A stretch of 64,000 nt of DNA from Gordionus sp. m RMFG-2023 (GCF_954871325.1 NC_088775.1:62473561-62537560); one strand, 5' to 3'. Numbered from the stretch's first letter, positions 44,560 to 58,699 are shown. Numbers and translations are program-made. Notes: generated by a model from the sequence alone, not told the origin.

Positions 44560-45130
44560 TTATGAAAATTTATAAAATATGTAATAAAACCTAATTAAAA
44601 AATTATAATTTATATATTAATAATTATATAATTTAAAATAAAATTCTATAATTGAGTCCCCAAAAAGGAACCATAATTGTGAAAAATTTCTATTTGAATT
44701 TTTTATCGAATAAAAAGAAATTCTCAGGGTTCATTTGTGAAAAGTCGTATTTTATTACGCAGATTTTTTAAAAACATAAATGTTGAAGGCGAAAAATACC
44801 CTTTAGTAGAAGTCACTACTGGAGTGAATATGAAGTTTTTAAAATTTTTGTATTTATTAGTCTTTTTAATTTCTGCCTGTGTTATTAAATTGAAATTTAT
44901 GTTTAAAGGAATGATGAGACACACGTGTAGTCCCAATGAGTGATTTGCCGAGGGCCCAAGGTATGGTTGTCATACTATCAGGTCTTAAACCATCTACTTG
45001 AGATAAATTTGATGGTTCAATTGTTTGTAATGTGTGCAGCTGTTAGGCATCTATTTATTATATGGTTTACAGCTGAGTGTTGATTTATTAATCACATGTG
45101 GGAAATTCTGTGGTTAATTTTTTATATTAC
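44560..45130. repeat. Foldback element centre, copy 1
   Basis: Closely similar to 63480-64000: both continue from the arm through the coding-like tail to GTGTGCAGCTGTTAGGCATC and ATGGTTTACAGCTGAGTG. Beyond 45130 comparison is impossible because the second copy leaves the window. Confidence 0.8.
44640..44936 (-). pseudogene. Conserved coding-like tail, possibly retroelement-derived
   Basis: Unidentified. On the minus strand it reads NFIFTPVVTSTKGYFSPST, then FLKNLRNKIRLFTNEPREFL and, after a stop, KIQIEIF...NYGSFLGTQL. From memory this resembles the conserved tail of reverse-transcriptase-linked proteins in invertebrate retroelements (FxPxxxxTxGxxSxxxxxFLKxLgxRI...FLxQRIsxxIQRGNxxxxLGT). The copy at 63550-63842 keeps the same tail with RQKIQIEIF in place of the stop. 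The plus strand over the same bases has a 68-codon frame (44737-44943) ending in a hydrophobic MKFLKFLYLLVFLISACVI stretch; it may be a shadow or a small secreted peptide. Confidence 0.4.
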
Positions 45131-45439
45131 TCAAAAAAATTTTGATTACTTGTAAATTTTTATAGTAAGTAACACATTTCCATAATGTGAAACATTCTTA
45201 TATAGTTAAATAACTTTCCATAATTATTGTAAAAAACATTTTGATTTTGATATAATTTTTTAAAAAAATTTTTAATAAAACTTTAATAAAGACGAACGTC
45301 AAATTTATGAATCGAATATAATTTTTTAATGTTTTGGTCTAAAATTTTCTTAGGCGTCAAGAAAGGTGTCAGAATATTGAAGGATTAATATGGCAGTAAT
45401 TTATCGAGTCAGGAACTCTCAGAATTCCTGTATAAGTAT
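45131..45439. other. Foldback interior, no recognisable coding
   Basis: AT-rich; no partner visible in the window because the second copy is cut off. Confidence 0.35.
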
Positions 45440-45835
45440 TAGTTATCTGCATCGGGCCTAATTTTTCAAGCCCGGCCCGGTCCGAAATTTTTTAAAAAAA
45501 GTTTTGCCGGCCCGGCCCGAACCAGAAATTTTGTTAAAAAAATTTACCGATCCGGCCCGGTCATGCCCGTATTTATTTAAATATAGAAAATAATTTTTAA
45601 AATTACTCAAAATAAAAGACATATGTTATATGTTGTCTAGTTTCTATAAATAAAATCAAATATTTTTATTTTACATAAAAAATTTAATATATAATTGATA
45701 AATTTAGATATATTTAAAAAAATTTATAGGCCCAACCCTACCCGGCCCTTTTTTTAAAAATATTAGGCCCGAACCCGATTTATTTAAAAAAAATTACGTC
45801 TGAGCACGGTTCGACGGGTACTTTATAATATTGTG
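45440..45835. mobile_element. GC-block MITE-like element, relative of 20480-20787
   Basis: Like the MITE at 20480, it consists of blocks AAGCCCGGCCCGG, GCCGGCCCGGCCCGA, GATCCGGCCCGG, ACCCGGCCC and GGCCCGAACCCG separated by AT-rich spacers. No exact inverted ends or target duplication were found, so the limits are approximate. Confidence 0.6.
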
Positions 45836-47085
45836 ATCTTAATATAACTAAAATTTATGATAGAAATAAATATATGCGTAATTTTTTTGAATAAAATAAA
45901 ACTATGTAAAAAGAACAATTTGAATTAAGAATAAAAAATTTCTGAGAAGATTTTTAATCATATCATTCAATGATACCTCAGAATAATAGATGCTGGAGAA
46001 AAAATGTAGTTGTTACAATAAAATAATAAAAATTATATAATTATTACACAAGAATGGGGTTCAATGGACCCATTAAGGCAGTAGTGGAAATAATATTTTG
46101 TGACTTGGTTATAGCTATTCATGTATTTTCGGAACCTTAATATATATAAGCTACTGAAACATTATATTACTCAAATATGGCAGATGATCTTCGGAAACAA
46201 TTGATAGGTTAAGTGCAAAAAGACAATATGCATTTTTTAATTACTTGGGGTTTTTAATCAAACTAATTAAAGTTTAAATTTTACAAAATAAGTACTAAAT
46301 AATGGTGAAAATAAAATGTTTGTCGCTGATAAATTTTTTGTTTATTTTGTTAATAACTTTTTTATTTTAAATTAGGCTATTAAACTGATTGAAGCACCAA
46401 CCTCTACTAAGGAAGCTCTAAAGAATTATATAAATCTCATTGTTAGTGCTTACATAATTTTCTGGCCAAAATTTGACCTCCTAAACATTTCTTTAACGTA
46501 TTAGAATTTTTTATAAAGACGGTTAACCAAATTAATTATGGAATTCAAATTTAATAATTGAGCACTAAATAATGGCAAAACCGGATGTTTAGTACTACTC
46601 TAGTTTTTGTTTTGGCACGTCGCCATTATTTGTTTTTTTCGCAAATAACTTTTTATTCTTAAATTCAGCTACAAAAGTAATTAAAGCACTAATCTCTACT
46701 AAGGAAGCGCTAAAGAAGGATATAAATTTCATCGTTAGTGCTTTCATAATTTTCTGGCCAAAATTTGACCTCTAAATATTTCTTTCCGTATTACTATTTT
46801 TTCATAGGACGGTTATCCAAATTAATAACGGAATTTAAATACATTAATTAAGGACTAAATAATGGCGAAAACCGGATGTTTAGTACTACTCTAGTTTTTG
46901 TTTTAGCACATCGCCAATATTTGTTTATTTTTGTTTTTTTCGCCAATAACTTTTTATTCTTAAATTACCTCTACTAACGAAGCACTAAAGAATAATATAA
47001 GTTTCATCGTTAGTACTTCCAAAAGTTCTAACAACTTCACGCTTAAATCGTGACTAATTTTTATTTAGCTAATAACTTTTTTTCC

Positions 47086-50000
47086 ATATAGAATATACAG
47101 ATAAATAGGTTTGATTACATAAACCGATACTTTTTATTTAAAAAATTAGTTTTAAAAAACAATGTTAGAATATACAGATAAATAGGTTTTATTACATAAA
47201 CCATACCTTTTGTTAAAAAAAAATAAATAGTTTTAAAAACAATTTTAGAATATATAGATAAATAGGTTAGATTACATAAACCGATACTTTTATTATTAAA
47301 ACAAAATTAGTTTAGAATACACAGATAAATAGGTTAAATTACATAAACCGATACTTTTTAATAAAAAAACAAAATAAGTTTTAAAAAACAATGTTAGAAT
47401 ATACAGATATAAAGGTTTGATTACAAACACCGATACATTTTATGAAAAAAAAAAGTTAGTTTTAAAAAACAATGTTAGAATAAACAGATAAATAGGTTAA
47501 ATTACATAAACCAATATTTTTAATAAAAAAACAATGTTAGAATATACAGATATAAAGGTTTGATTATATAAAACGATACTTTTTATGAAAAAACAAAGTT
47601 AGTTTTAAAATACAATGTTAGAATATACAGATAAATAGGTTTGATTACATACACCAATACCTTATATTAAAAACCCAAGTTAGTTTTAAAAAACAATGTT
47701 AGAATATACAGATAAATAGTACACTAATACTTTTTATTAAAAAACCAAGTTAGTTTTAAAAAACAATGTTAGAATATACAGATAAATAGGTTAGATTACA
47801 TAAACCGATACTTTTCATTAAAAAAATTAGTTTTAAAAGACAATGTTAGAATATACAGATAAAAAGATTTGATTACATTAACCGAAACTTTTTATTAAAA
47901 AACAAAATTAGTTTTAAAAACAATTTTAAAATATACAGATAAATAGTTTAAATACAAAAATCGATACTTTTTATTAAAAAAACAAAATTAGTTTTAAAAA
48001 ACAATTTAAAATATATAGATAAATAGGTTAAATTACTTAAACTGATACTTTGTATTAAAAAATCAAAATTAGTATTTAAAAACAATGTTAGAATATACAG
48101 ATAAATAGGTAAGATTACATAAACCGATACTTTTATTAAAAAAACAAAATTAGCTCTAAAATAAAATGTTAGAATATACAGATAAATAGGTTTGATTACA
48201 CAAACCGATACTTTTTATTAAAAAAAAAATTAGTTTTAAAAAACAATGTTAGAATATACAGATAAATAAGTTAGATTACATAAACCGATACTTTTTATTA
48301 AAAAAAACAAAATTAGTTTTTAAAAACAAAGTTAGAATATACAGATATAAAGGTTTGATTATAAACACCGATACTTTTTATTAAAAAACAATGTTAGTTT
48401 TAAAAACAATCTTAGAATATATAGATAAATAAGTTAGATTACATAAAAGGATACTTTATATTAAAAACACAATATTATATATAGATAAATAGATTAGATT
48501 ACATAAACCGATATTTTCTATTAAAAAACAAAGTTACTTTTAAAAATAATAAATATACAGTTAAATAGGTTTGATTTAAACTGATAATTTTTATTAAAAA
48601 AGTTAGTTTAAAAAATAATGAATATACAGTTAAATAGGTTATATTACATTAACCGATACTTTTAAAAAAAACAACAATGTTAGAATATACAGATAAATAA
48701 GTTTGATTACATAAACCGATACTTTTTATTAAAAAAAAAATTAGTTTTAAAAAACAATGTTAGAATATACAGATAAATAGGTTAAATTATATAAACCGAT
48801 ACTTTTTATTAAAAAAACAATGTTAGAATATACAGATATAAAGGTTTGATTATATATAACGACACTTTTTATGAAAAAACAAAGTTAGTTTTAAAATACA
48901 ATGTTAGAATATACAGATAAATAGGTTTGATTACATACACCAATACCTTTTATTAAAAACCCAAGTTAGTTTTAAAAAACAATGTTAGAATATACAGATA
49001 AATAGGTTAGATTACATAAACCGATACTTTTCAATAAAAAAATTAGTTTTAAAAGACAATGTTAGAATATACAGATAAATAGGTTTGATTACTTAAACCG
49101 ATACTTTTATTAAAAAGCCAAATTTAGTTTAAAAAAAACAATGTTAGAATATAGAGATTTAAAGGTTTGATTATATAAACCGATATTTTTTATTAAAAAG
49201 TTAGTTTTAAAAAACAATGTTAGAATATACAGATAATAAGGTTAGATTAGATAAATTGATATTTTTTATTAAAAAATCAAAACTACTTTTAAATATAATG
49301 TTAGAATATACAGATTAATAGGTTTGATTACATAAACCGATACTTTTTATTAAAAAAACAAAATTAGTTTTAAAAAACTATGTTAGAATATACAGATAAT
49401 TAGGTTAGATTACATAAACCGATACTTTTATTAAAAAAACAAAATTAGTTTTAAAAAAACAATGTTAGAATATACAGATAAAAAGGTTTGATTACATAAA
49501 CCGATACTTTTTATTAAAAAACAAAATTAGTTTTAAAAACAATTTTAGAATATACTGATAAATAGGTTAAATACAAAAATCGATACTTTTTATCAAAAAA
49601 ACAAAATTAGTATTAAAAAACAATTTTAGAATATACAGATAAATAGGTTAAATACAAAAATCGATACCTTTTATTAAAAAACAAAATTGGTATTAAAAAA
49701 CAATTTTAGAATATACAAATAAATAGGTTTGATTACATAAATCGATACTTTTTATTAAAAAAACAAAATTAGTTTTAAAATTTTTTTTTAGAATATATAG
49801 ATAAATAGGTTAGATTACATAAACCGATACTTTTATTAAAAAAACAAAATTAGTTTTATAAAACAATTTTAGAATATACAGATAAATAGGTTAGATTACA
49901 TAAACCGATACTTTTATTAAAAAAAACAAAATTAGTTTTATAAAACAATTAATATACAGATAAATAGGTTAGATTACATAAACCGATACCTATATTTAAA

Positions 50001-53000
50001 AAACAAAATTAGTTTTAAAAAAACAATGTTAGAATATATAGATATAAAGGTTTGATTAAATAAGCCGATATTTATTATTAAAAAACAAAGTTACTTTTAA
50101 AAAACAATGTTAGAATATATAGATAAATAGGTTAGATTACATAAACTGATACTTTTATTTAAAAAACAAAATTTGTTTTATAAAACAATTTTAGAATATA
50201 CAGATAAATAGGTTAGATTACATAAACCGATACCTATATTAAAAAAACAAAATTAGTTTTAAAAAAAACAATGTTAGAATATATAGATATAAAGGTTTGA
50301 TATATAAGCCGATATTTTTTATTAAAAAACAAAGTTACTTTTAAAAAACAATGTTAGAATATATAGATAAATAGGTTAGATTACATAAACTGATACTTTT
50401 ATTAAAAGAATCAAAACTAGTTTTAAAAAACAATGTTATTATATACAGATAAATAAGTTAGATCCGATACTTTTTATTAAAAAAACAAAATAAGTTTTAA
50501 AAAACAATGTTAGAATATACATATATAAAGGTTTGATTACAAACACCGATACATTTTATAAAAAAACAAAGTTAGTTTTAAATAACAATGTTAGAATATA
50601 CAGATAAATAGGTTAAATTACATAAACCGATACTTTTTATTAAAAAAACAATGTTAGAAAATACAGATTTAAAGGTTTGATTATATAAAACGATACTTTT
50701 TATGAAAAAAAAAAGTTAGTTTTAAAATACAATGTTAGAATATACAGATAAATAGGTTTGATTACATACACCAATACCTTTTATTAAAAACCCAAGTTAG
50801 TTTTAAAAAACAATGTTAGAATATACAGATAAATATAACACCAAAACTTTTTATGTAAAAACCAAGTTAGTTTTAAAAAACAATGTTAGAATATACAGAT
50901 AAATAGGTTAGATTACATAAACCGATACTTTTCATTAAAAAAATTAGTTTTAAAAGACAATGTTAGAATATACAGATAAAAAGGTATGATTACATTAACC
51001 GAAACTTTTTATTAAAAAACAGAATTAGTTTTAAAAACAATTTTAAAACATACAGATAAATAGGTTAAATACAAAAATCGATACTTTTTATTAAAAAAAC
51101 AAAATTAGTATTAAAAAACAATTTTAGAATATACAGATAAATAGGTTAGATTACATAAACCGATACTTATATTAAAAAAAACAATGTTAGAATATACAGA
51201 TTTAAAGGTTTGATTATATAAACCGATATTTTTTATTAAAAAACAAAGTTAGTAAAAAACAATGTTAGAATATACAGATATAAAGGTTTTATGAAATAAA
51301 CCGACATTTTTTATTTAAAAACAATTTTAGAATATACAGATAAATATGTTAGATTACATATACCGATACTTTTATTAAAAAACAATGTTAGAATATACAG
51401 ATAAATAGGTTTGATTACATAAACCGATACTTTTTATTAAAAAAATTAGTTTTAAAAAACAATGTTAGAATATACAGATAAATAGGTTTTATTACATAAA
51501 CCATACTTTTTATTAAAAAACAAAATTAGTTTTAAAAACAATTTTAGAATATACAGATAAATAGGTTAGAATTCATAAATCGATAGTTTTTATTAAAAAA
51601 ACAAAATTAGTTTAAAAAAACAATTTTAGAATATACAGATATATAGGTTAGATTACATAAACCGATACCTATATTAAAAAAACAAAATTAGTTTAATAAA
51701 AACAATGTTAGAATATATAGATATAAAGGTTTGATTATATAAACCAATATTTTTTATTAAAAAACAAAGTTAGTTTTAAAAAACAATGTTATAATATATA
51801 GATAAATAGGTTAGATTACATATGATACTTTTTATTAAAATAATCAAAACTAGTTTAAAAATAAAATGTTAGAATATACAGATAAATAGGTTTGATTACT
51901 TAAACCGATACTTTTATTAAAAAACCAAATTTAGTTTAAAAAAAACAATGTTAGAATATACAGATTTAAAGGTTTGATTATATAAACCGATATTTTTTAT
52001 TAAAAAACAAAGTTAGTTTTAAAAAACAATGTTAGAATATACAGATATAAAGGTTTGATTATATAATTGATATTTTTTATTAAAAAACAAACTTAGTTTT
52101 AAAAATCAATGTTAGAATATATAGATAAATAGGTTAGATTACATATGATACTTTTTAAAGAATCAAAACTAGTTTTAAAATAAAATGTTAGAATATACAG
52201 ATAAATAGGTTTGATTACTTAAACCAATACTTTTATTAAAAAACCAAATTTAGTTTAAAAAAACAATGTTAGAATATACAGATTTAAAGGTTTGATTATA
52301 TAAACCGATATTTTTTATTAAAAAACAAAGTTAGTTTTAAAAAACAATGTTAGAATATACAGATAAATAAGTTTGATTACATAAAACGATACTTTTTATT
52401 AAAAAAACAAAATTAATTTTAAAAAACATTTTAAAATATATAGATAAATAGGTTAAATTACATAAACTGATACTTTGTATTAAAAAATCAAAATTAGTAT
52501 TTAAAAACAATGTTAGAATATACAGATAAATAGGTTAGATAACATAAACCGATACTTTTATTAAAAAAACAAAATTAACTCTAAAATAAAATGTTAGAAT
52601 ATACAGATAAATAGGTTTGATTACACAAACCGATACTTTTTATTAAAAAAAAAATTAGTTTTAAAAAACAATGTTAGAATATACAGATAAATAAGTTAGA
52701 TTACATAAACCGATACTTTTTATTAAAAAAAACAAAATTAGTTTTTAAAAACAATGTTAGAATATACAGATATAAAGGTTTGATTATAAACACCGATACT
52801 TTTTATTAAAAAACAATGTTAGTTTTAAAAACAATTTTAGAATATATAGATAAATAAGTTAGATTACATAAAAGGATACTTTATATTAAAAACACAATAT
52901 TATATATAGATAAATAGATTAGATTACATAAACCGATATTTTCTATTAAAAAACAAAGTTACTTTTAGAAATAATAAATATACAGTTAAATAGGTTTGAT

Positions 53001-56000
53001 TTAAACTGATACTTTTTATTTAAAAAGTTATTTTAAAAACAATGAATATACAGTTAAATAGGTTATATTACATTAATCGATACTTTTTTTAAAAAAAACA
53101 ATGTTAGAATATACAGATAAATAAGTTTGATTACATAAACCGATACTTTTTATTAAAAAAAAAATTAGTTTTAAAAAACAATGTTAGAATATACAGATAA
53201 ATAAGTTAGATTACATAAACCGATACTTTTTATAATAAAAAACAAAATTAGTTTTTAAAAACAATGTTAGAATATACATATATAAAGGTTTGATTATAAA
53301 AACCGATACTTTTTATTAAAAAACAAAGTTAGTTTTAAAAACAATGTTAGAATATATAGATAAATAAGTTAGATTACATAAAAGGATACTATTTATTAAA
53401 AACACAATATTATATATAGATAAATAGATTAGATTACATAAACCGATATTTTTTAATAAAAAACAAAGTTAGTTTTTAAAAACAATGTTAGAATGTACAG
53501 ATAAATAAGTTAGATTACATTAACCGATACTTTTTATTAAAAAAACAATGTTAGAAATTACAGATATAAAGGTTTGATTATATAAAGATACTTTTTATGA
53601 AAAAACAAAGTTAGTTTTAAAAAACAATGTTAGAGAATATACAGATCTATAGATTATATTACATAAAACGATACTTTTTATTAAAAAACAATTTAAAATA
53701 TATAGATGATTAGGTTAAATTACATAAACTGATACTTTGTATTAAAAAATCAAAATTAGTATTTAAAAACAATGTTAGAATATACAGATAAATAGGTTAG
53801 ATTACATAAACCGATACTTTTATTAAAAAAACAAAATTAGTTTTAAAAAAACAATGTTAGAATATACAGATATAAAGGTTTTATTATATAAACCGATATT
53901 TTTTATTAAAAAACAAAGTGAGTTTCAAAAAACAATGTTAGAATGTACAGATAAATAGGTTAGATTACATAAACCGATACTTTTTATTAAAAAAACAATG
54001 TTAGAATATACAGATAAATAGGTAAGATTACTTAAACCTATACTTTTTATTAAAAAAATTATTTTTAAATAAACAATGTTAGAATATACAGATAAATAGG
54101 TTTGATTACATAAACCGATACTTTTTATTAAAAAAACAATGTTAGAAAATACAGATTTAAAGGTTTGATTATATAAAACGATACTTTTTATGAAAAAAAA
54201 AAGTTAGTTTTAAAATACAATGTTAGAATATACAGATAAATAGGTTTGATTACATACACCAATACCTTTTATTAAAAACCCAAGTTAGTTTTAAAAAACA
54301 ATGTTAGAATATACAGATAAATATAACACCAAAACTTTTTATGTAAAAACCAAGTTAGTTTTAAAAAACAATGTTAGAATATACAGATAAATAGGTTAGA
54401 TTACATAAACCGATACTTTTCATTAAAAAAATTAGTTTTAAAAGACAATGTTAGAATATACAGATAAAAAGGTATGATTACATTAACCGAAACTTTTTAT
54501 TAAAAAACAGAATTAGTTTTAAAAACAATTTTAAAACATACAGATAAATAGGTTAAATACAAAAATCGATACTTTTTATTAAAAAAACAAAATTAGTATT
54601 AAAAAACAATTTTAGAATATACAGATAAATAGGTTAGATTACATAAACCGATACTTATATTAAAAAAAACAATGTTAGAATATACAGATTTAAAGGTTTG
54701 ATTATATAAACCGATATTTTTTATTAAAAAACAAAGTTAGTAAAAAACAATGTTAGAATATACAGATATAAAGGTTTTATGAAATAAACCGACATTTTTT
54801 ATTTAAAAACAATTTTAGAATATACAGATAAATATGTTAGATTACATATACCGATACTTTTATTAAAAAACAATGTTAGAATATACAGATAAATAGGTTT
54901 GATTACATAAACCGATACTTTTTATTAAAAAAATTAGTTTTAAAAAACAATGTTAGAATATACAGATAAATAGGTTTTATTACATAAACCATACTTTTTA
55001 TTAAAAAACAAAATTAGTTTTAAAAACAATTTTAGAATATACAGATAAATAGGTTAGAATTCATAAATCGATAGTTTTTATTAAAAAAACAAAATTAGTT
55101 TAAAAAAACAATTTTAGAATATACAGATATATAGGTTAGATTACATAAACCGATACCTATATTAAAAAAACAAAATTAGTTTAATAAAAACAATGTTAGA
55201 ATATATAGATATAAAGGTTTGATTATATAAACCAATATTTTTTATTAAAAAACAAAGTTAGTTTTAAAAAACAATGTTATAATATATAGATAAATAGGTT
55301 AGATTACATATGATACTTTTTATTAAAATAATCAAAACTAGTTTAAAAATAAAATGTTAGAATATACAGATAAATAGGTTTGATTACTTAAACCGATACT
55401 TTTATTAAAAAACCAAATTTAGTTTAAAAAAAAACAATGTTAGAATATACAGATTTAAAGGTTTGATTATATAAACCGATATTTTTTATTAAAAAACAAA
55501 GTTAGTTTTAAAAAACAATGTTAGAATATACAGATATAAAGGTTTGATTATATAATTGATATTTTTTATTAAAAAACAAACTTAGTTTTAAAAATCAATG
55601 TTAGAATATATAGATAAATAGGTTAGATTACATATGATACTTTTTAAAGAATCAAAACTAGTTTTAAAATAAAATGTTAGAATATACAGATAAATAGGTT
55701 TGATTACTTAAACCAATACTTTTATTAAAAAACCAAATTTAGTTTAAAAAAACAATGTTAGAATATACAGATTTAAAGGTTTGATTATATAAACCGATAT
55801 TTTTTATTAAAAAACAAAGTTAGTTTTAAAAAACAATGTTAGAATATACAGATAAATAAGTTTGATTACATAAAACGATACTTTTTATTAAAAAAACAAA
55901 ATTAATTTTAAAAAACATTTTAAAATATATAGATAAATAGGTTAAATTACATAAACTGATACTTTGTATTAAAAAATCAAAATTAGTATTTAAAAACAAT

Positions 56001-57913
56001 GTTAGAATATACAGATAAATAGGTTAGATAACATAAACCGATACTTTTATTAAAAAAACAAAATTAACTCTAAAATAAAATGTTAGAATATACAGATAAA
56101 TAGGTTTGATTACACAAACCGATACTTTTTATTAAAAAAAAAATTAGTTTTAAAAAACAATGTTAGAATATACAGATAAATAAGTTAGATTACATAAACC
56201 GATACTTTTTATTAAAAAAAACAAAATTAGTTTTTAAAAACAATGTTAGAATATACAGATATAAAGGTTTGATTATAAACACCGATACTTTTTATTAAAA
56301 AACAATGTTAGTTTTAAAAACAATCTTAGAATATATAGATAAATAAGTTAGATTACATAAAAGGATACTTTATATTAAAAACACAATATTATATATAGAT
56401 AAATAGATTAGATTACATAAACCGATATTTTCTATTAAAAAACAAAGTTACTTTTAGAAATAATAAATATACAGTTAAATAGGTTTGATTTAAACTGATA
56501 CTTTTTATTTAAAAAGTTATTTTAAAAACAATGAATATACAGTTAAATAGGTTATATTACATTAATCGATACTTTTTTTAAAAAAAACAATGTTAGAATA
56601 TACAGATAAATAAGTTTGATTACATAAACCGATACTTTTTATTAAAAAAAAAATTAGTTTTAAAAAACAATGTTAGAATATACAGATAAATAAGTTAGAT
56701 TACATAAACCGATACTTTTTATAATAAAAAACAAAATTAGTTTTTAAAAACAATGTTAGAATATACATATATAAAGGTTTGATTATAAAAACCGATACTT
56801 TTTATTAAAAAACAAAGTTAGTTTTAAAAACAATGTTAGAATATATAGATAAATAAGTTAGATTACATAAAAGGATACTATTTATTAAAAACACAATATT
56901 ATATATAGATAAATAGATTAGATTACATAAACCGATATTTTTTAATAAAAAACAAAGTTAGTTTTTAAAAACAATGTTAGAATGTACAGATAAATAAGTT
57001 AGATTACATTAACCGATACTTTTTATTAAAAAAACAATGTTAGAAATTACAGATATAAAGGTTTGATTATATAAAGATACTTTTTATGAAAAAACAAAGT
57101 TAGTTTTAAAAAACAATGTTAGAGAATATACAGATCTATAGATTATATTACATAAAACGATACTTTTTATTAAAAAACAATTTAAAATATATAGATGATT
57201 AGGTTAAATTACATAAACTGATACTTTGTATTAAAAAATCAAAATTAGTATTTAAAAACAATGTTAGAATATACAGATAAATAGGTTAGATTACATAAAC
57301 CGATACTTTTATTAAAAAAACAAAATTAGTTTTAAAAAAACAATGTTAGAATATACAGATATAAAGGTTTTATTATATAAACCGATATTTTTTATTAAAA
57401 AACAAAGTGAGTTTCAAAAAACAATGTTAGAATGTACAGATAAATAGGTTAGATTACATAAACCGATACTTTTTATTAAAAAAAACAATGTTAGAATATA
57501 CAGATAAATAGGTAAGATTACTTAAACCTATACTTTTTATTAAAAAAATTATTTTTAAATAAACAATGTTAGAATATACAGATAAATAGGTTTGATTACA
57601 TAAACCGATACTTTTTATTAAAAAACAAAATTAGTTTTAAAAACAATTTTAGATTATACAGATAAGTAGGTTAGAATACATAAATCGATACTTTTTATTA
57701 AAAAAACAAAATTAGTTTTAAAAAACAATTTTAGAATATACAGATAAATAGGTTAGATTACATAAACCGATACCTATATTAAAAAAACAAAATTAGTTTA
57801 AAAAAAAAACAATGTTAGAATATACAGATATAAAGGTTTGATTATATAAACCGATATTTTTTATTAAAAAACAAAGTTAGTTTTAAAAAACAATGTTAGA
57901 ATATATAGATAAA
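47086..57913. repeat. Satellite array, about 82-bp monomer
   Basis: Over 100 head-to-tail copies of TTAGAATATACAGATAAATA, then GGTTAGATTACATAAACCGA, TACTTTTTATTAAAAAAACA and AAATTAGTTTTAAAAAACAATG. Variants lack the AAATTAGTTTTAAA part (about 58 bp) or replace AAATAGG by TAAAGG. The array begins at the outer edge of the foldback right arm and ends at a hAT fragment. There is no coding sequence. Length and composition fit a centromeric or heterochromatic satellite, but that is inference. Confidence 0.97.
50620..57600. repeat. Higher-order repeat: two blocks of about 3.49 kb
   Basis: The block from about 50620 to 54108 is repeated almost identically at about 54109-57600. For example, the variant ACAATGTTAGAAAATACAGA occurs at 50648 and 54136 (offset 3488), and ATTTTTAAATAAACAATG occurs at 54061 and 57551 (offset 3490). 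Each block holds roughly 44 monomers. A more diverged relative of part of the block lies at about 47400-48900. Confidence 0.92.
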
Positions 57914-58276
57914 TATAAAAGTTACTTTTGAAACATAACTAGTTACAGTTACTAGCTACATTGGCAAAAACATAACTAGTTACAGTTACTAGTTACTTAC
58001 TAGTTTCAGTTACTAGTTACTTACTAGTTACATTTTTACAAAAGTAACTAGTTATTAGTTACAGTTATTTTTAAAAGTAACTAGTTACTTACTTTATACA
58101 TCCTTCATATGAGCTTATTTATTTATTGAATGCATTTATTTAATATAAAAAAAATTAGGATAAACAAAGTATAATCAGTTATTTAAATTAATATATAATT
58201 TATTTATATAAAAAAATATCGCAAAATTGAATATTTACATCGAATATAAAAATATATATTTGCATTGAAAAAAAAT
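57914..58276 (-). repeat. hAT-G subterminal region
   Basis: It contains many copies of AACTAGTTAC/GTAACTAGTTAC and TACTAGTTACTTACTAGTT, which are palindromic subterminal words like those of hAT-D and hAT-F. It lies directly downstream of the hAT-G dimerisation tail and directly abuts the satellite; the true terminus is not visible. Confidence 0.65.
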
Positions 58277-58696
58277 TTATTTTTCATAAAAATTATAATC
58301 TATTAAATGTTTATTTGCTTTTAACAACAAATTAATTTCAAAGTTATTATCTAGGAGACGTGCTCGTTTATCTCCAAAAATGAGCTTACCTAGACTGAAT
58401 AAGCGCTCTACGGGAGCACTTGATGTTAGAACAACATTATATTTAATAAAGAGTAATTTTAACTTTGGAAAATCGTTATGTAAAGAAAAAATGTTGTTAT
58501 AAGATTTGATAAAGTTTTCTATAAGTTCATTATCCAGAATATTTTGGCGCTTTAGGTCAAAATATCCAACTACATCAAGTGATGTTGGTTTTGAGCATGA
58601 TTCATTCGTCTGGGATTCACTTTGAGGTATTAAGGTATTTATTAAATTTAAAATTTCCTCCTTTTTTGCTTTATTCCTTTCTTGCCTCCGACCCAT
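58277..58696 (-). pseudogene. hAT-G transposase C-terminal part
   Basis: The open stretch of 139 codons reads DVVGYFDLKRQNILDNELIE, then FPKLKLLFIKYNVVLTSSAP, VERLFSLGKLIFGDKRARLL and a terminal KANKHL region. This is a well-preserved hAT dimerisation domain (KYNxxLxSSAPVERLFSxGxxI...RxRLxDxxFExxLLLKxNK). The rest of the transposase upstream (to the right) is replaced by a GC-rich minisatellite, so only this 3' part remains. It could be read as a domesticated fragment, but nothing supports that. Confidence 0.85.
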
Positions 58697-58699
58697 AAG

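Larger units (their letters stand above)
43540..47085. mobile_element. Foldback-like element with long repeated inverted arms
   Basis: The left arm (43540-44560) is made of imperfect units of roughly 300 bp with words AGCACTAACGATGAAA, TTAGTAGAGGTTAGTGCTTC, GGCGACGTGCCAAAAC and AGTAGTACTAAACATCCGG. The right arm (about 46330-47085) carries the same units in inverse orientation. The 1.8-kb centre holds a short conserved coding-like tail (44640-44936) and a GC-rich MITE-like insert. A second left arm with centre is at 62110-64000. Long inverted arms made of tandem units are the hallmark of foldback elements; no transposase was recognised and no target duplication read. Confidence 0.65.

Noticed and set aside
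47086-57913. CRISPR-like regular repeats
   Set aside because: The array is a head-to-tail satellite without unique spacers, in a eukaryotic context.
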